From Streptomyces ureilyticus (lineage in GTDB: Bacteria > Actinomycetota > Actinomycetes > Streptomycetales > Streptomycetaceae): a stretch of 32,574 nucleotides of DNA. Positions 8,262 through 15,796 of the stretch are shown in pieces. The position numbers and the translations under genes were made by a program. Location: contig NZ_JAAKZX010000105.1 of assembly GCF_011045025.1 (NCBI RefSeq), positions 1 to 32,574 on the forward strand. The letters are read 5' to 3'. The stretch's first letter is position 1. The number at the start of each line of letters is the position of its first letter. The notes under the pieces are model-generated. The model ran no database searches and was not told the DNA's origin. It worked only from the letters and a program-made list of their open reading frames with translations.

Positions 8262-8657
8262 TCAGGCACGGTCGATGTGCACATTGGTCGACTTCACGCG
8301 GGAGGTGGCCTGCATACCGACCTCCAGGCCCAGCTCCTCGACGGCCTCTCGGGTCAGCAGGGAGACCAGACGGTGCGGGCCCGCCTGTATCTCGACCTGG
8401 GCCGCGACATCGCCCAGCTTGACGGCGGTGACGATGCCGGGGAACGCGTTGCGCGCCGAGGTGTACGGGTGCTCTTCCTCACCGGTGCCGCTCTGCGCGA
8501 GCTCGACGGAGAACGCGGCCAGATCACGCCCGTCGACGAGGCGACGGCCGCCTTCGTCGCGGTGCGTCGCGATGCGGCCGGCGTCCGCCCAGCGGCGCGC
8601 GGTGTCGGCACTGACACCGAGCAGCCGGGCCGCCTGCCCGATGGTGTAGGACTGCAT
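8262..8657 (-). CDS. HTH-TOBE molybdenum-responsive regulator
   Basis: A 131-residue protein with two parts. Residues 1-55 are a MerR/excisionase-type helix-turn-helix (YTIGQAARLLGVSADTARRW ... GRRLVDGRDLAAF). Residues about 66-128 are a single TOBE/Mop domain (NAFPGIVTAVKLGDVAAQVE ... VKSTNVHI), the fold that binds molybdate in ModE and molbindins. It is therefore predicted to sense molybdate and regulate the operon it heads, doing the job of ModE with a different DNA-binding domain. No Shine-Dalgarno precedes the ATG at 8657; a good promoter sits so close that the transcript is probably leaderless. Confidence 0.82.
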   Translation of the reverse strand: MQSYTIGQAARLLGVSADTARRWADAGRIATHRDEGGRRLVDGRDLAAFSVELAQSGTGEEEHPYTSARNAFPGIVTAVKLGDVAAQVEIQAGPHRLVSLLTREAVEELGLEVGMQATSRVKSTNVHIDRA

Positions 8658-8694
8658 GTGCGCCAGATTAAGCCGTTCCGCCTAGCATCTGCAA
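8658..8694 (-). promoter_or_regulatory. Promoter of the molybdate operon, probably leaderless
   Basis: On the minus strand TTGCAG (8694-8689) and TAATCT (8670-8665) are separated by 18 bp, close to the housekeeping -35 and -10 pattern. Only seven bases lie between the -10 box and the ATG at 8657, so transcription should begin at or next to the start codon. No ribosome-binding site is visible. Confidence 0.55.
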
Positions 8695-8697
8695 TGC

Positions 8698-8721
8698 CTT
8701 GCTGGATCAGAACCCAGCAAG
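8698..8721 (-). terminator. Hairpin downstream of the FHA gene
   Basis: CTTGCTGG (8698-8705) pairs perfectly with CCAGCAAG (8714-8721) across an 8-base loop. It lies 22 bp beyond the stop of the minus-strand FHA gene and just before the molybdate operon promoter. No U-run follows, as is usual for Streptomyces terminators. Confidence 0.5.
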
Positions 8722-8742
8722 TGCCAGCCTCTCCCGTTGCTT

Positions 8743-9501
8743 CTAGTCGATCATGTCCAGGTCCGGCGGCACGAGGGTGGTCGATTCGACCAGGCCCCTG
8801 AGGAGGTTGTGCAGGAGGTTGTTGTCGGTGGGTGCTCCGGAGTCCTTGTCGTGTATCAGCGGATAGGGGAAGCCACCGTCGTGGAGGCGCTTGCGGACCT
8901 CCGTGATCTTGTGCTCGATGCGGCGGTCGGTCCAGTGGTCGTCCGGTCGCAGACACTCCAGCAGGCGGGCGGCCCGCCGGTAGGACAGAGGGCGCGGGCC
9001 GTCCTCGTACAACAGGTAGTGCTGGCCGATCACGACCAGCAGCAGCCGTTCCTCCTCGGACAGCGGCCAGATGTGCGGCTTCAGGGTGCTCGCCTGGCGG
9101 CGCGGTACGAGGCCGGGGGCGTCGTGGCTCGTCACATACAGCTCGACCAGGTGCTCCCGGTAGCCCGAGCCCCTCACGAACAGCGGGGTGTAGCCGGGTG
9201 CGAGGGGGATGGGTTCGGTGCTGGTGTGCATCAGGCGGCCGTGCGGCAGGCGGACGAGTTGCTGTCCGGTGTTGCGCAGCCACCATTGGCTTGCGCGGTA
9301 CGTGAGTTCGCCGTGCCGGCGGCTGACCCGCAGGTCGTCCTCGCCCACCGCGAGGTCCACGTCAGGGTCCTCGCCGCGGCCGAAGCAGATCGTCAGGCCC
9401 GGTCGTGGCGGGACCCTGATGCCGCCGGTCAGTGAGCGCGCGTGCAGGGTGCCTGGACTGGCCTCGGCGACACCGCGCGCCAGACTCGCGAGCTGGTCCA
9501 T
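8743..9501 (-). CDS. FHA-domain protein
   Basis: A 252-residue cytoplasmic protein. Residues about 20-110 look like a forkhead-associated domain, which binds phosphothreonine. The segment FGRGEDPDVDLAVGEDDLRVSRRHGELTYR contains the FHA GR and SRRH signatures (Arg and Ser/His of the phosphopeptide site), and WWLRNTG supplies the following strand and Asn. The C-terminal ~120 residues are helical, with a winged-helix-like pattern (LSYRRAARLLECLR ... DRRIEHKITEVRKRL), so the protein may link Ser/Thr kinase signalling to DNA or protein binding. The ATG at 9501 is preferred because GGAGG is six bases upstream; the longer open frame to 9849 is low-complexity. It is divergent from the hydrolase gene. 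Confidence 0.75.
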   Translation of the reverse strand: MDQLASLARGVAEASPGTLHARSLTGGIRVPPRPGLTICFGRGEDPDVDLAVGEDDLRVSRRHGELTYRASQWWLRNTGQQLVRLPHGRLMHTSTEPIPLAPGYTPLFVRGSGYREHLVELYVTSHDAPGLVPRRQASTLKPHIWPLSEEERLLLVVIGQHYLLYEDGPRPLSYRRAARLLECLRPDDHWTDRRIEHKITEVRKRLHDGGFPYPLIHDKDSGAPTDNNLLHNLLRGLVESTTLVPPDLDMID

Positions 9502-9545
9502 GGTGGCCTCCATCTGTGTTCTCGGTGTCGGGGAGTCGGTCGGGT

Positions 9546-9576
9546 GGGGTGCGCGTCCCCCTCCGCCGCGCACCCC
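9546..9576. promoter_or_regulatory. 10-bp perfect inverted repeat in the FHA/hydrolase divergent region
   Basis: GGGGTGCGCG (9546-9555) and CGCGCACCCC (9567-9576) are perfect complements around an 11-base loop. The site is about 45 bp upstream of the FHA start and 155 bp before the hydrolase start. It may be an operator or a leader hairpin for the FHA transcript. Confidence 0.4.
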
Positions 9577-9731
9577 GGCGCCAGTGTGCCCGCGGGCATA
9601 CGGGACCGGTCCCCGGCGATGTCGTTCCACGGCGTCCACGGCTACTATCGCCCCCATCGATCGATCGCCAGGAAACCTGATGATTGGCCTCGACAAGAAC
9701 TCGACGAGGAACAGTCCTGGAACGGAGCCGT

Positions 9732-10667
9732 ATGTCCCTCTTGGCCAGGCCGGCGGTGGCCTCCTTCGCCGCGAAGACCATGCAGCGTCTGCTCGGACTC
9801 GCGAGCCGGCGCTCCAGTGGGCGGGGTTCCGCGGCCTCGTGGCGTGCACGGCTTCCCGAGTTTCCGCGCGACGTCCGCGAGTTGACGGTACCGACGTCCA
9901 TAGCTCGGGCCCCGGTCGTGGTGTACATGCCCAGGGTCGAGGATGGCGTACTCCCGCCGGTCCACGTCAACTTCCATGGCGGTGGATACGTGCTGCCGGG
10001 GGCGGAGATGGACGACGCGCTGTGCCGTTACCTCGCCGCGGAGGCGGGCGTGGCCGTGGTCAACGTGGATTACGCGGTCGCCCCACAGCACCCGTTCCCC
10101 GCCCCGCCGAAGCAGGCGTACGAGGTCGTCCGCTGGGTGGCGGCGCACGGCGGCGAACACGGCTGGGACGGCAGCCGTCTCACCGTGGGCGGGCAGAGCG
10201 CCGGCGGCGGTCTCGCGGCGGCGGTGGCGCGTCAGGCCCTTGGGGCCGGTGGGCCCGCGATCGCGCTCCAGGTCCTCCACTATCCGCCGCTCGACCTCGC
10301 GACGAGCGCCAAGGACAAGAAGGCCGCCATCGACAAGCCGACGCTGCGCCCGTGGATGGCCGCGATCTTCGACAGCGCGTACGTGCCGGACCCGGACCGA
10401 CGCACCGACCGCCTGGTCTCTCCGGCCAACCCGGCGGACACCGCGGACCTCACGGGTATCGCCCCGGCGCTCGTCATCACCCCCGAGTACGACCTCCTGC
10501 GCGCAGAGGGCGAGCGGTACGCCACGCGACTGGACAAGGCCGGCGCACTGGCCGAGCACCGCCTCGTCCCCGCCGCCGACCACGGCTACGACCTCAACGA
10601 CGCCGAGGCCGCCCGGCCGGTCTACGCATTGATCGCGGACCATGTGCGGCGGGCCGTCAACGCGTAG
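9732..10667 (+). CDS. Alpha/beta hydrolase, hormone-sensitive-lipase family
   Basis: A 311-residue esterase-like enzyme of the HSL family (Pfam abhydrolase_3). The oxyanion-hole motif HGGG is at residues 82-85, the nucleophile elbow GQSAGG at 154-159 (Ser156), the catalytic Asp is probably Asp253 in EYDLLRAEG and the His is His284 in DHGYD. No signal peptide is seen, so it acts inside the cell on an unknown ester. The ATG at 9732 follows CGGAG and gives the usual N-terminal length; an upstream ATG at 9684 in the same frame is less likely. It is convergent with the dioxygenase gene, with only 28 bp between stops. Confidence 0.85.
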   Translation: MSLLARPAVASFAAKTMQRLLGLASRRSSGRGSAASWRARLPEFPRDVRELTVPTSIARAPVVVYMPRVEDGVLPPVHVNFHGGGYVLPGAEMDDALCRYLAAEAGVAVVNVDYAVAPQHPFPAPPKQAYEVVRWVAAHGGEHGWDGSRLTVGGQSAGGGLAAAVARQALGAGGPAIALQVLHYPPLDLATSAKDKKAAIDKPTLRPWMAAIFDSAYVPDPDRRTDRLVSPANPADTADLTGIAPALVITPEYDLLRAEGERYATRLDKAGALAEHRLVPAADHGYDLNDAEAARPVYALIADHVRRAVNA

Positions 10668-10695
10668 GAAGCGGTGAGGAGTTGGGCTCGCGTCG

Positions 10696-11646
10696 TCAGT
10701 CCACCGGTGGCGTGCCGTGCGTGTGGAAGGACTCGATGGTCTTCAGGCCCCAGGCCTGGCCCTTCTTCCGCTCTTCCTCGGTCCAGGTGATCAGGGGCCA
10801 GTCCGGGGCGAGGACCAGCCGGGTGAGCGGGTTGCACAGTTCGACCCGGTTGCCGCCCGGCTCGTAGACGTACAGGAAGAACGTCTGCTGGATGGCGTGC
10901 TTGTGCGGGCCCGTCTCGATGAACACGCCCGTGTCCAGGGCGAGATCGGCGGCGCGGAGGATGTCCTCGCGGGTGTCGGTGGCGAACGCGATGTGGTGCA
11001 GGCGGCCGCGGGAGCCGGTCCAGTCCTCGGTGTAGACGACGTCGTACGACTTGCTGGTGAACGTCAGCCACTTCGCGGCGATCCTGCCGGTGTCGAGCCG
11101 GATCTGCTCGGTCGGGCGGGCGCCGAGGACGTGTTGCTGGAAGTCGGCGTTCGCGGCGACGTCGGCGGCGAGGTAGTTGACGTGATCGAGACGGCGTACG
11201 GCCACGCCGTGGCCCGGCTTGGCCTGGGGCTGGTTCTTCAGGCCCGGCTTGAGGGCCTCAGGGGCCTGGTACCACTCGGACTCCCAGTACAGGGCGATCT
11301 CGTGGCCGTCGGGATCGGTGGTGACGTAGAGCGGGCCGAGGCCGGGCTCGTCCTCGGTCCAGCGGCCCTCGTGGCCCGCGGACGCCAACTCCTTGACCCG
11401 GCGCTGCAGGGCCTCCTCGCTGGAGGTGCGCAGCGCGGTGCGGCGGATGCCGGAGGTCTCGTGCGCGGTGAGGACCAGACTGTGGTGCTCGTAGTCGTCC
11501 CAGGTGCGCAGGCAGACGGAGTCGCCGCGTTCACCGTTGACGGTCAGGCCGAGGTAGTCGGTGAAGAAGGCCAGGCTGCGGTCCAGGTCGGGGGTGAGGA
11601 GTTCGACGTGTCCGACGTGGGCGATGTCTCCGAGGGGCGGTGTCAT
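10696..11646 (-). CDS. Extradiol (catechol 2,3-) dioxygenase, VOC family
   Basis: A 316-residue two-domain extradiol ring-cleavage dioxygenase. The C-terminal domain has the 2-His-1-carboxylate iron site: His155 (LDHVNYLA), His218 (RLHHIAF) and Glu269 (GGNRVEL). His250 (GPHKHAI) corresponds to the conserved second-sphere catalytic His of XylE-type enzymes. It should open a catechol ring next to the hydroxyls with O2; the substrate is unknown. AAGGAG lies six bases before the ATG at 11646. The upstream tautomerase gene ends 25 bp away, so it is the third gene of a GntR-tautomerase-dioxygenase operon. None of the usual meta-pathway hydrolase, decarboxylase or aldolase genes is adjacent. Confidence 0.9.
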   Translation of the reverse strand: MTPPLGDIAHVGHVELLTPDLDRSLAFFTDYLGLTVNGERGDSVCLRTWDDYEHHSLVLTAHETSGIRRTALRTSSEEALQRRVKELASAGHEGRWTEDEPGLGPLYVTTDPDGHEIALYWESEWYQAPEALKPGLKNQPQAKPGHGVAVRRLDHVNYLAADVAANADFQQHVLGARPTEQIRLDTGRIAAKWLTFTSKSYDVVYTEDWTGSRGRLHHIAFATDTREDILRAADLALDTGVFIETGPHKHAIQQTFFLYVYEPGGNRVELCNPLTRLVLAPDWPLITWTEEERKKGQAWGLKTIESFHTHGTPPVD

Positions 11647-11671
11647 CGGGGCTCCTTGGAAAGGGAGTTGG

Positions 11672-12769
11672 TCAGGAACGGGACGCGATGCCGGCCGGGC
11701 GGGCGAAGACGGTGCCGTCGAAGATCTTCCGTGCGGTGCGTACGACAGCCGTCCGGCGAGCCACCGGGCGCGGGCCCCCGGCGTCGACGCCGGCCTCGAT
11801 GTCGAGAAACCCGGTGGGGTGCTCGATCCTCAACCGCTCCCCCGCCGCCGGGAGTTCGGCAACGTCCTGGCCGACGCCGCCCTCGATCCGCAGCCCGGCG
11901 GCGACGCTCGCGGCGGCCAGGACGCCGATGGAGGTGTGGCAGCGGACCGGGAGGAAGGTGCGGGTCATCACCGCGCCGCCGTGTACGGGCGGGGCCAGCA
12001 GGCTGAGCTTGGGCACGGTGGTGCCCTCAACCTCGCCGAGGCCCATCAACGGGCCCGCCGCCAGGCGGATTTCACGGAGCCGGCCGCCGAGGGCCAGGTC
12101 CTTCTCCAGGTCCTCCGGGTCCTCGTAGCCGGTGATCTTCAGGGAGGAGGCGGCGATCAGTACGGTCGGCATGCCGTTGTCCACGCAGGTCACCGGGATG
12201 CCGGCGACGGTGTCGCGCACACTCCCGGTGGGCAGCAAGGGGCTGCCGTCCGGCGGGAACTCGATGACCACGGGAGCGGCGGTGCCCGGCACGCCGGAGA
12301 CCTCGGCGGAGCCCGTGTAGTCGACACGTCCACCCGGGGCGGGGAAGGTCGCGATGGCCAGTCCCCCGGTGTTGAGCATGCGGATCCGTACGGACGTCTC
12401 GCCGTCCGCCGCGGCGACGAGCCCGCGCTCGACGGCGAAGGGGCCGACTCCGGCGAGCACGTTGCCGCAGTTCTGACGGTCGGACACCTCGCCAGTCTCG
12501 ACGCCGACTTGGAGGAACAGGTAGTCGACGTCCACGGCGGGATCGGCCGAAGCCGACACCACGGCCACTTTGCTGGTCAGGGGGTGCGCGCCGCCGAGCC
12601 CGTCGATCTGGCGCGGATCGGGGCTGCCCATGACGCGGAGCAACAGGTCGTCGCGTACGGCGGGTTGGGAGGGAAGGTCACCGGCCAGGAAGTAGGCGCC
12701 CTTGGAGGTGCCGCCGCGCATCAGCATGCAGCGCACCTCGTCGGGCCCGCCGGTCGTCATCGCCGTCAA
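11672..12769 (-). CDS. PrpF-family isomerase, probable 4-oxalomesaconate tautomerase
   Basis: A 365-residue PrpF-family protein. Family marks are MRGGTSKG at residues 17-24, GSPDPRQIDGLGG at 48-60 and the active-site Cys101 in RQNCGN; TRTFLPVRCHTSIGVLAAAS lies in the C-terminal half. PrpF proteins move double bonds in unsaturated di- and tricarboxylates. The closest named function is GalD, which converts 4-oxalomesaconate tautomers in gallate or protocatechuate 4,5-cleavage, and the neighbouring dioxygenase supports an aromatic-degradation role. A 2-methylaconitate isomerase activity is possible instead. The ATG at 12769 overlaps the stop of the GntR gene by four bases. Confidence 0.8.
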   Translation of the reverse strand: MTAMTTGGPDEVRCMLMRGGTSKGAYFLAGDLPSQPAVRDDLLLRVMGSPDPRQIDGLGGAHPLTSKVAVVSASADPAVDVDYLFLQVGVETGEVSDRQNCGNVLAGVGPFAVERGLVAAADGETSVRIRMLNTGGLAIATFPAPGGRVDYTGSAEVSGVPGTAAPVVIEFPPDGSPLLPTGSVRDTVAGIPVTCVDNGMPTVLIAASSLKITGYEDPEDLEKDLALGGRLREIRLAAGPLMGLGEVEGTTVPKLSLLAPPVHGGAVMTRTFLPVRCHTSIGVLAAASVAAGLRIEGGVGQDVAELPAAGERLRIEHPTGFLDIEAGVDAGGPRPVARRTAVVRTARKIFDGTVFARPAGIASRS

Positions 12770-13422
12770 TCTCCCTCGCGCAACGCGTCGATCACGCTCG
12801 CGAGGTGGGCGCGGGCGGCCGCGTCGGCCGCCTGGGGGTCCCGTGACCTGATCGCCTCGATCATGGCCAGGTGTTCGTTGACGGACTGCTGGGGGCGTCC
12901 GGGGCGCAGCGCGAGCTGGAAGCGGTGGCGCACCAGTTGGGCGTTGAGACGGTCCAGGAGTTCCCCGGCGACCTGCTGGCCGGAGAACTGGCGGATCTTG
13001 GCGTGCAGTTCTTGGTTGAGCCCGGAGTAGGTCATGGGTTCACCGTCGGCGACGGCCTTGCTCATCGCCGTGCCGAGGTCGGCCAGTTCGGTCAGCTGGT
13101 CGTCGGTGGCCTCGACGGCGGCCTTGGCCGCGCACAGCCCTTCGAGGACCATGCGGCACTCGGTGATGGCGACCGCTTCCTCGACCGTGACAAGGCGGAC
13201 CCGTGAGCCGCGGTTGGGGATCCGCTCGACCAGCCCCTCGGCCGCCAGATCGATCAGTGCCGCGCGCACACTGGCCCGTGTCACACCGAACTGCTCGGCG
13301 AGTTCGTTCTCCACCAGCCGCTGGGCCGGTGACATCTCGCCGCGCAGGATCGCCTGCCGCAGCCGCGCCAGCGCGTGCTGCTTGGCTTGCTCTCCGCTGC
13401 TCGGCCTGGCCTCGTTCGCCAC
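12766..13422 (-). CDS. GntR/FadR-family transcriptional regulator
   Basis: A 218-residue regulator with an N-terminal GntR winged helix at residues about 15-78 (AILRGEMSPAQRLVENELAEQF, then VTRASVRAALIDLAAEGLVE) and a C-terminal FCD ligand-binding helix bundle at about 85-215. FCD domains usually bind organic acids through a metal held by Asp/His residues. As first gene of the operon, it probably senses an aromatic-acid pathway intermediate and represses itself, the tautomerase and the dioxygenase. The GTG at 13422 is chosen because GGGAGAG lies just upstream; the open frame to 13479 runs through the presumed promoter and operator. Confidence 0.88.
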   Translation of the reverse strand: MANEARPSSGEQAKQHALARLRQAILRGEMSPAQRLVENELAEQFGVTRASVRAALIDLAAEGLVERIPNRGSRVRLVTVEEAVAITECRMVLEGLCAAKAAVEATDDQLTELADLGTAMSKAVADGEPMTYSGLNQELHAKIRQFSGQQVAGELLDRLNAQLVRHRFQLALRPGRPQQSVNEHLAMIEAIRSRDPQAADAAARAHLASVIDALREGD

Positions 13423-13471
13423 GGTCTCTCCCTGAGTGAGTGCCTGTCGACCGTAGAGGTAACCGAACAAG

Positions 13472-13483
13472 ATTGTCAACGAT
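13472..13483. promoter_or_regulatory. Candidate GntR/FadR operator
   Basis: ATTGTCAACGAT is an imperfect palindrome of the form ATnGTnnACnAT, matching the TnGTnnnACnA-like consensus of FadR-type GntR regulators. It lies about 50 bp upstream of the regulator's GTG start, consistent with autorepression. Confidence 0.45.
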
Positions 13484-13494
13484 TTCGTTTACGT

Positions 13495-14937
13495 TCAGCC
13501 CGTCCGGCCAAGCGGAAGCCTGATCGTGAACGTCGTCGAGCCCGGGCAGCTCGTCAGATCGAGGGTGCCGCCGTGGGCGCGGGCCAATGAGCGCGCGACC
13601 GCGAGGCCGAGACCGCTGCCTCCCCGGTCGCGGCTGCGGGCCTTGTCGACGCGGTAGAAGCGGTCGAAGACGCGGTGCTGGTCGGCGGCCGGGATGCCGG
13701 GTCCCGCGTCGGCGACCCGTACGACCGCCATGCCGGACTCGACGCATACCTCGGCCGACACCTTCGTCCCGGCCGGGGTGTGCACGGCGGCGTTGCAGAG
13801 CAGGTTGTCCAGCACCTGCCTCAGGCGCAGGGGGTCGAGGCGCAGCCGTACCGGGTCGGGAGGGACCGTGACGGTCAGCGGGTGGTCCGTCCGGCCCGCG
13901 CGGAACGCGTCGGCGGCCTGCTGCACCAGCTCCACCAGGTCCACCTCCTCCAGCCGCAGCGGCGCCTCCACATCGGCGGCGTCCAGGCGGGCGAGCAGCA
14001 GCAGGTCGTCCAGCAGTACGCCCATCCGCGCGGCCTCGGTGCGCAGCCGGGCCAGGTGCTTGTCCCGCTCCTCGGGATCGTTGGCCGCCGCATACTGGAA
14101 CAGGTCGGCGTAGCCGCGGACCGACATCAGGGGCGTACGCAGCTCGTGCGAGGCGTCGGCGACGAAGCGGCGCAGCCGCTGTTCGACCTCCGTGCGGACG
14201 GCGAGCGAGTCGTCGATGTGCTCCAGCATCGTGTTGAACGCGGTGCGCAGCTCCTCGACCTCGGGGCCGCCGCTGCGCCCGTCGTGGCGTACCGGCAGCC
14301 GTGCCGAGTCGGTGAGGTCGTGCGAGGTGATGCCGCGCGCGGTGTGCGCCATGTCGCTGAGGGGCTTCAGGCCTCGCCGTAGCATTCCCCGGCCCGACAC
14401 CACGAGGGCGAGAAGCGCGAGCCCGAAGGCGACGGCCTGGATCACGATCAACCGGCCCACCGTGTCGTCGATGCCGTCCATGGGCGCGGCGCTGACCAGG
14501 ATGGTGCCGGGCTCGAACTCGCACGCGCGCAGCCGGTAGCTGCCTTTGCCCTGGAGATCGTCGGTGCGCAGGACCTCCGTGTCCGAGGACATCTGCGCCC
14601 GGGCCACGGCGGTGAAGCTGTCGACGTCCTTCGGCAGGTCGCCGGGGTCCTCGGGCTTGCGGAGGACGGGCTTGCCGCCCGACACGTCGTACACGGCGTA
14701 GAACCAGCTGTAGTACTTCTTTCCCGTGAGCGTGCCGTGTTCCTCGATGTTCTTGGACTGGGCGATCTGTCCCTGCGCCAGCTGCTCGTCGAGCTGCGTC
14801 GACAGGTAGTCCCGCATGTACGTCGTCAGCCCCGTACCGACGACCGCGAACACCATCAGGGACAGCACACCCAGGCCCAGCGCGAGCCGGGTGCCCAGGC
14901 GCAGCCTGCGGTAGGTCCCCTTCAGCCGGGCTATCAC
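13495..14937 (-). CDS. Sensor histidine kinase of a two-component system
   Basis: A 480-residue membrane kinase. A first membrane helix at about residues 18-40 and a second at about 162-182 enclose an extracytoplasmic sensor domain of ~120 residues. A HAMP segment follows (about 183-250). The dimerisation and phosphoacceptor domain has ASHELRTPL with His264; the ATPase domain shows the N box (DNLLCNAAVHTP, ~377-388), DAGPGI (410-415) and GGSGLGL (439-445). It should autophosphorylate His264 and pass phosphate to the OmpR-type regulator encoded just upstream. The two genes overlap by four bases (GTGA), so expression is coupled. The sensed signal is unknown, but the divergent flavin/heme electron-transfer genes suggest a redox, metal or envelope signal. 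Confidence 0.93.
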   Translation of the reverse strand: MIARLKGTYRRLRLGTRLALGLGVLSLMVFAVVGTGLTTYMRDYLSTQLDEQLAQGQIAQSKNIEEHGTLTGKKYYSWFYAVYDVSGGKPVLRKPEDPGDLPKDVDSFTAVARAQMSSDTEVLRTDDLQGKGSYRLRACEFEPGTILVSAAPMDGIDDTVGRLIVIQAVAFGLALLALVVSGRGMLRRGLKPLSDMAHTARGITSHDLTDSARLPVRHDGRSGGPEVEELRTAFNTMLEHIDDSLAVRTEVEQRLRRFVADASHELRTPLMSVRGYADLFQYAAANDPEERDKHLARLRTEAARMGVLLDDLLLLARLDAADVEAPLRLEEVDLVELVQQAADAFRAGRTDHPLTVTVPPDPVRLRLDPLRLRQVLDNLLCNAAVHTPAGTKVSAEVCVESGMAVVRVADAGPGIPAADQHRVFDRFYRVDKARSRDRGGSGLGLAVARSLARAHGGTLDLTSCPGSTTFTIRLPLGRTG

Positions 14938-15677
14938 TCGGCGACCTGCCGCACCACGTACCCGACGCCCCGCACGGTGTGGATCAGCGGTGTCCGGCCG
15001 TCGGCGCCGTCGTCAGGCCCGTCGAGCTTGCGGCGCAGCCGGCTGACGACGAGCTCCACGACGTTGGAGCGGCCTCCGAAGCCGTACTCCCAGACATGGT
15101 CGAGTATCTGCGCCTTGGTCAGCACGGTCGGTGACTTGCGCATCAGGTAGCGGAGCACCTCGTACTCGGTCGGGGTGAGCGTGAGCAGCTTCTCGCCGCG
15201 CCGCACCTCGCGGGTGTCCTCGTCCATCGTCAGGTCGGCGACCTGGAGCACGGAGCGCTGGAAGCCGGGGCCCGCGCTGCGGCGCAGTACGGTGCGCAGC
15301 CTGGCCATGAGCTCCTCCACCGCGAACGGTTTGACCAGGTAGTCGTCGCCGCCCCGGGTGAGCCCCGCGATCCGGTCGGCGACGCCGTCGCGGGCGGTGA
15401 GGAACACGACGGGCACCATCGTCCCGGACAGCCGGAGCCGGTCCAGGACACCGAATCCGTCCAGGTCGGGGAGCATCAGGTCGAGCACCACGATGTCGGG
15501 ATGGAACTCGGCGGCCTGGCGCAGCCCCTCCTCACCGGAGTACGCGGTGACCGCGTCCCAGCCCTCGTAGCGGGCGACGGTGGCGACCAGGTCGGCGATG
15601 GGCGGATCGTCGTCCACCACGAGAAGACGTACTTTTTCCACCCGCTCATAGTGCTTCACCTGTCGCCCGGCGCCCAT
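14934..15677 (-). CDS. OmpR/PhoB-family response regulator
   Basis: A 247-residue regulator. The receiver domain has the acidic pair in VVDDDPP, phosphoacceptor Asp66 (VLDLMLPD), Thr94 (FLTAR) and Lys116 (VKPF). The C-terminal winged helix (about 150-244) includes LTPTEYEVLRYLMR and RSNVVELVVSRLRRKL, as in OmpR/PhoB proteins that bind tandem direct repeats. It is the first gene of a kinase-coupled operon, divergent from the ferric-reductase-like gene. The ATG at 15677 has GGAGGG nine bases upstream; GTG codons at 15659 and 15641 are alternatives that would still leave an intact receiver. Confidence 0.93.
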   Translation of the reverse strand: MGAGRQVKHYERVEKVRLLVVDDDPPIADLVATVARYEGWDAVTAYSGEEGLRQAAEFHPDIVVLDLMLPDLDGFGVLDRLRLSGTMVPVVFLTARDGVADRIAGLTRGGDDYLVKPFAVEELMARLRTVLRRSAGPGFQRSVLQVADLTMDEDTREVRRGEKLLTLTPTEYEVLRYLMRKSPTVLTKAQILDHVWEYGFGGRSNVVELVVSRLRRKLDGPDDGADGRTPLIHTVRGVGYVVRQVAE

Positions 15678-15714
15678 AGCCGTCCGCCCTCCAGACTCAC
15701 ATCGATAAAAACTT

Positions 15715-15743
15715 GAAAGTTGTCAGACAGCTAAACGACAGCT
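15715..15743. promoter_or_regulatory. Three direct repeats with 11-bp period: likely response-regulator operator
   Basis: GAAAGTT (15715), GACAGCT (15726) and GACAGCT (15737) are heptamers each separated by four bases, so the period is exactly 11 bp. OmpR/PhoB-family regulators bind such arrays, for example the 11-nt units of the Streptomyces PHO box. The site lies in the 119-bp divergent region, 38 bp from the regulator start and 54 bp from the ferric-reductase-like start. It probably controls both transcripts. Confidence 0.6.
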
Positions 15744-15796
15744 CTCACCAGGCAGGCTCGGTATCCCCGGATCACTGATCGAGGAGTTGCCGTCCC

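Noticed and set aside
10717..13030. Long plus-strand frames (429 and 489 residues) across the aromatic operon
   Set aside because: They are mirror frames of the dioxygenase, tautomerase and GntR genes, all of which show catalytic or DNA-binding motifs on the minus strand.
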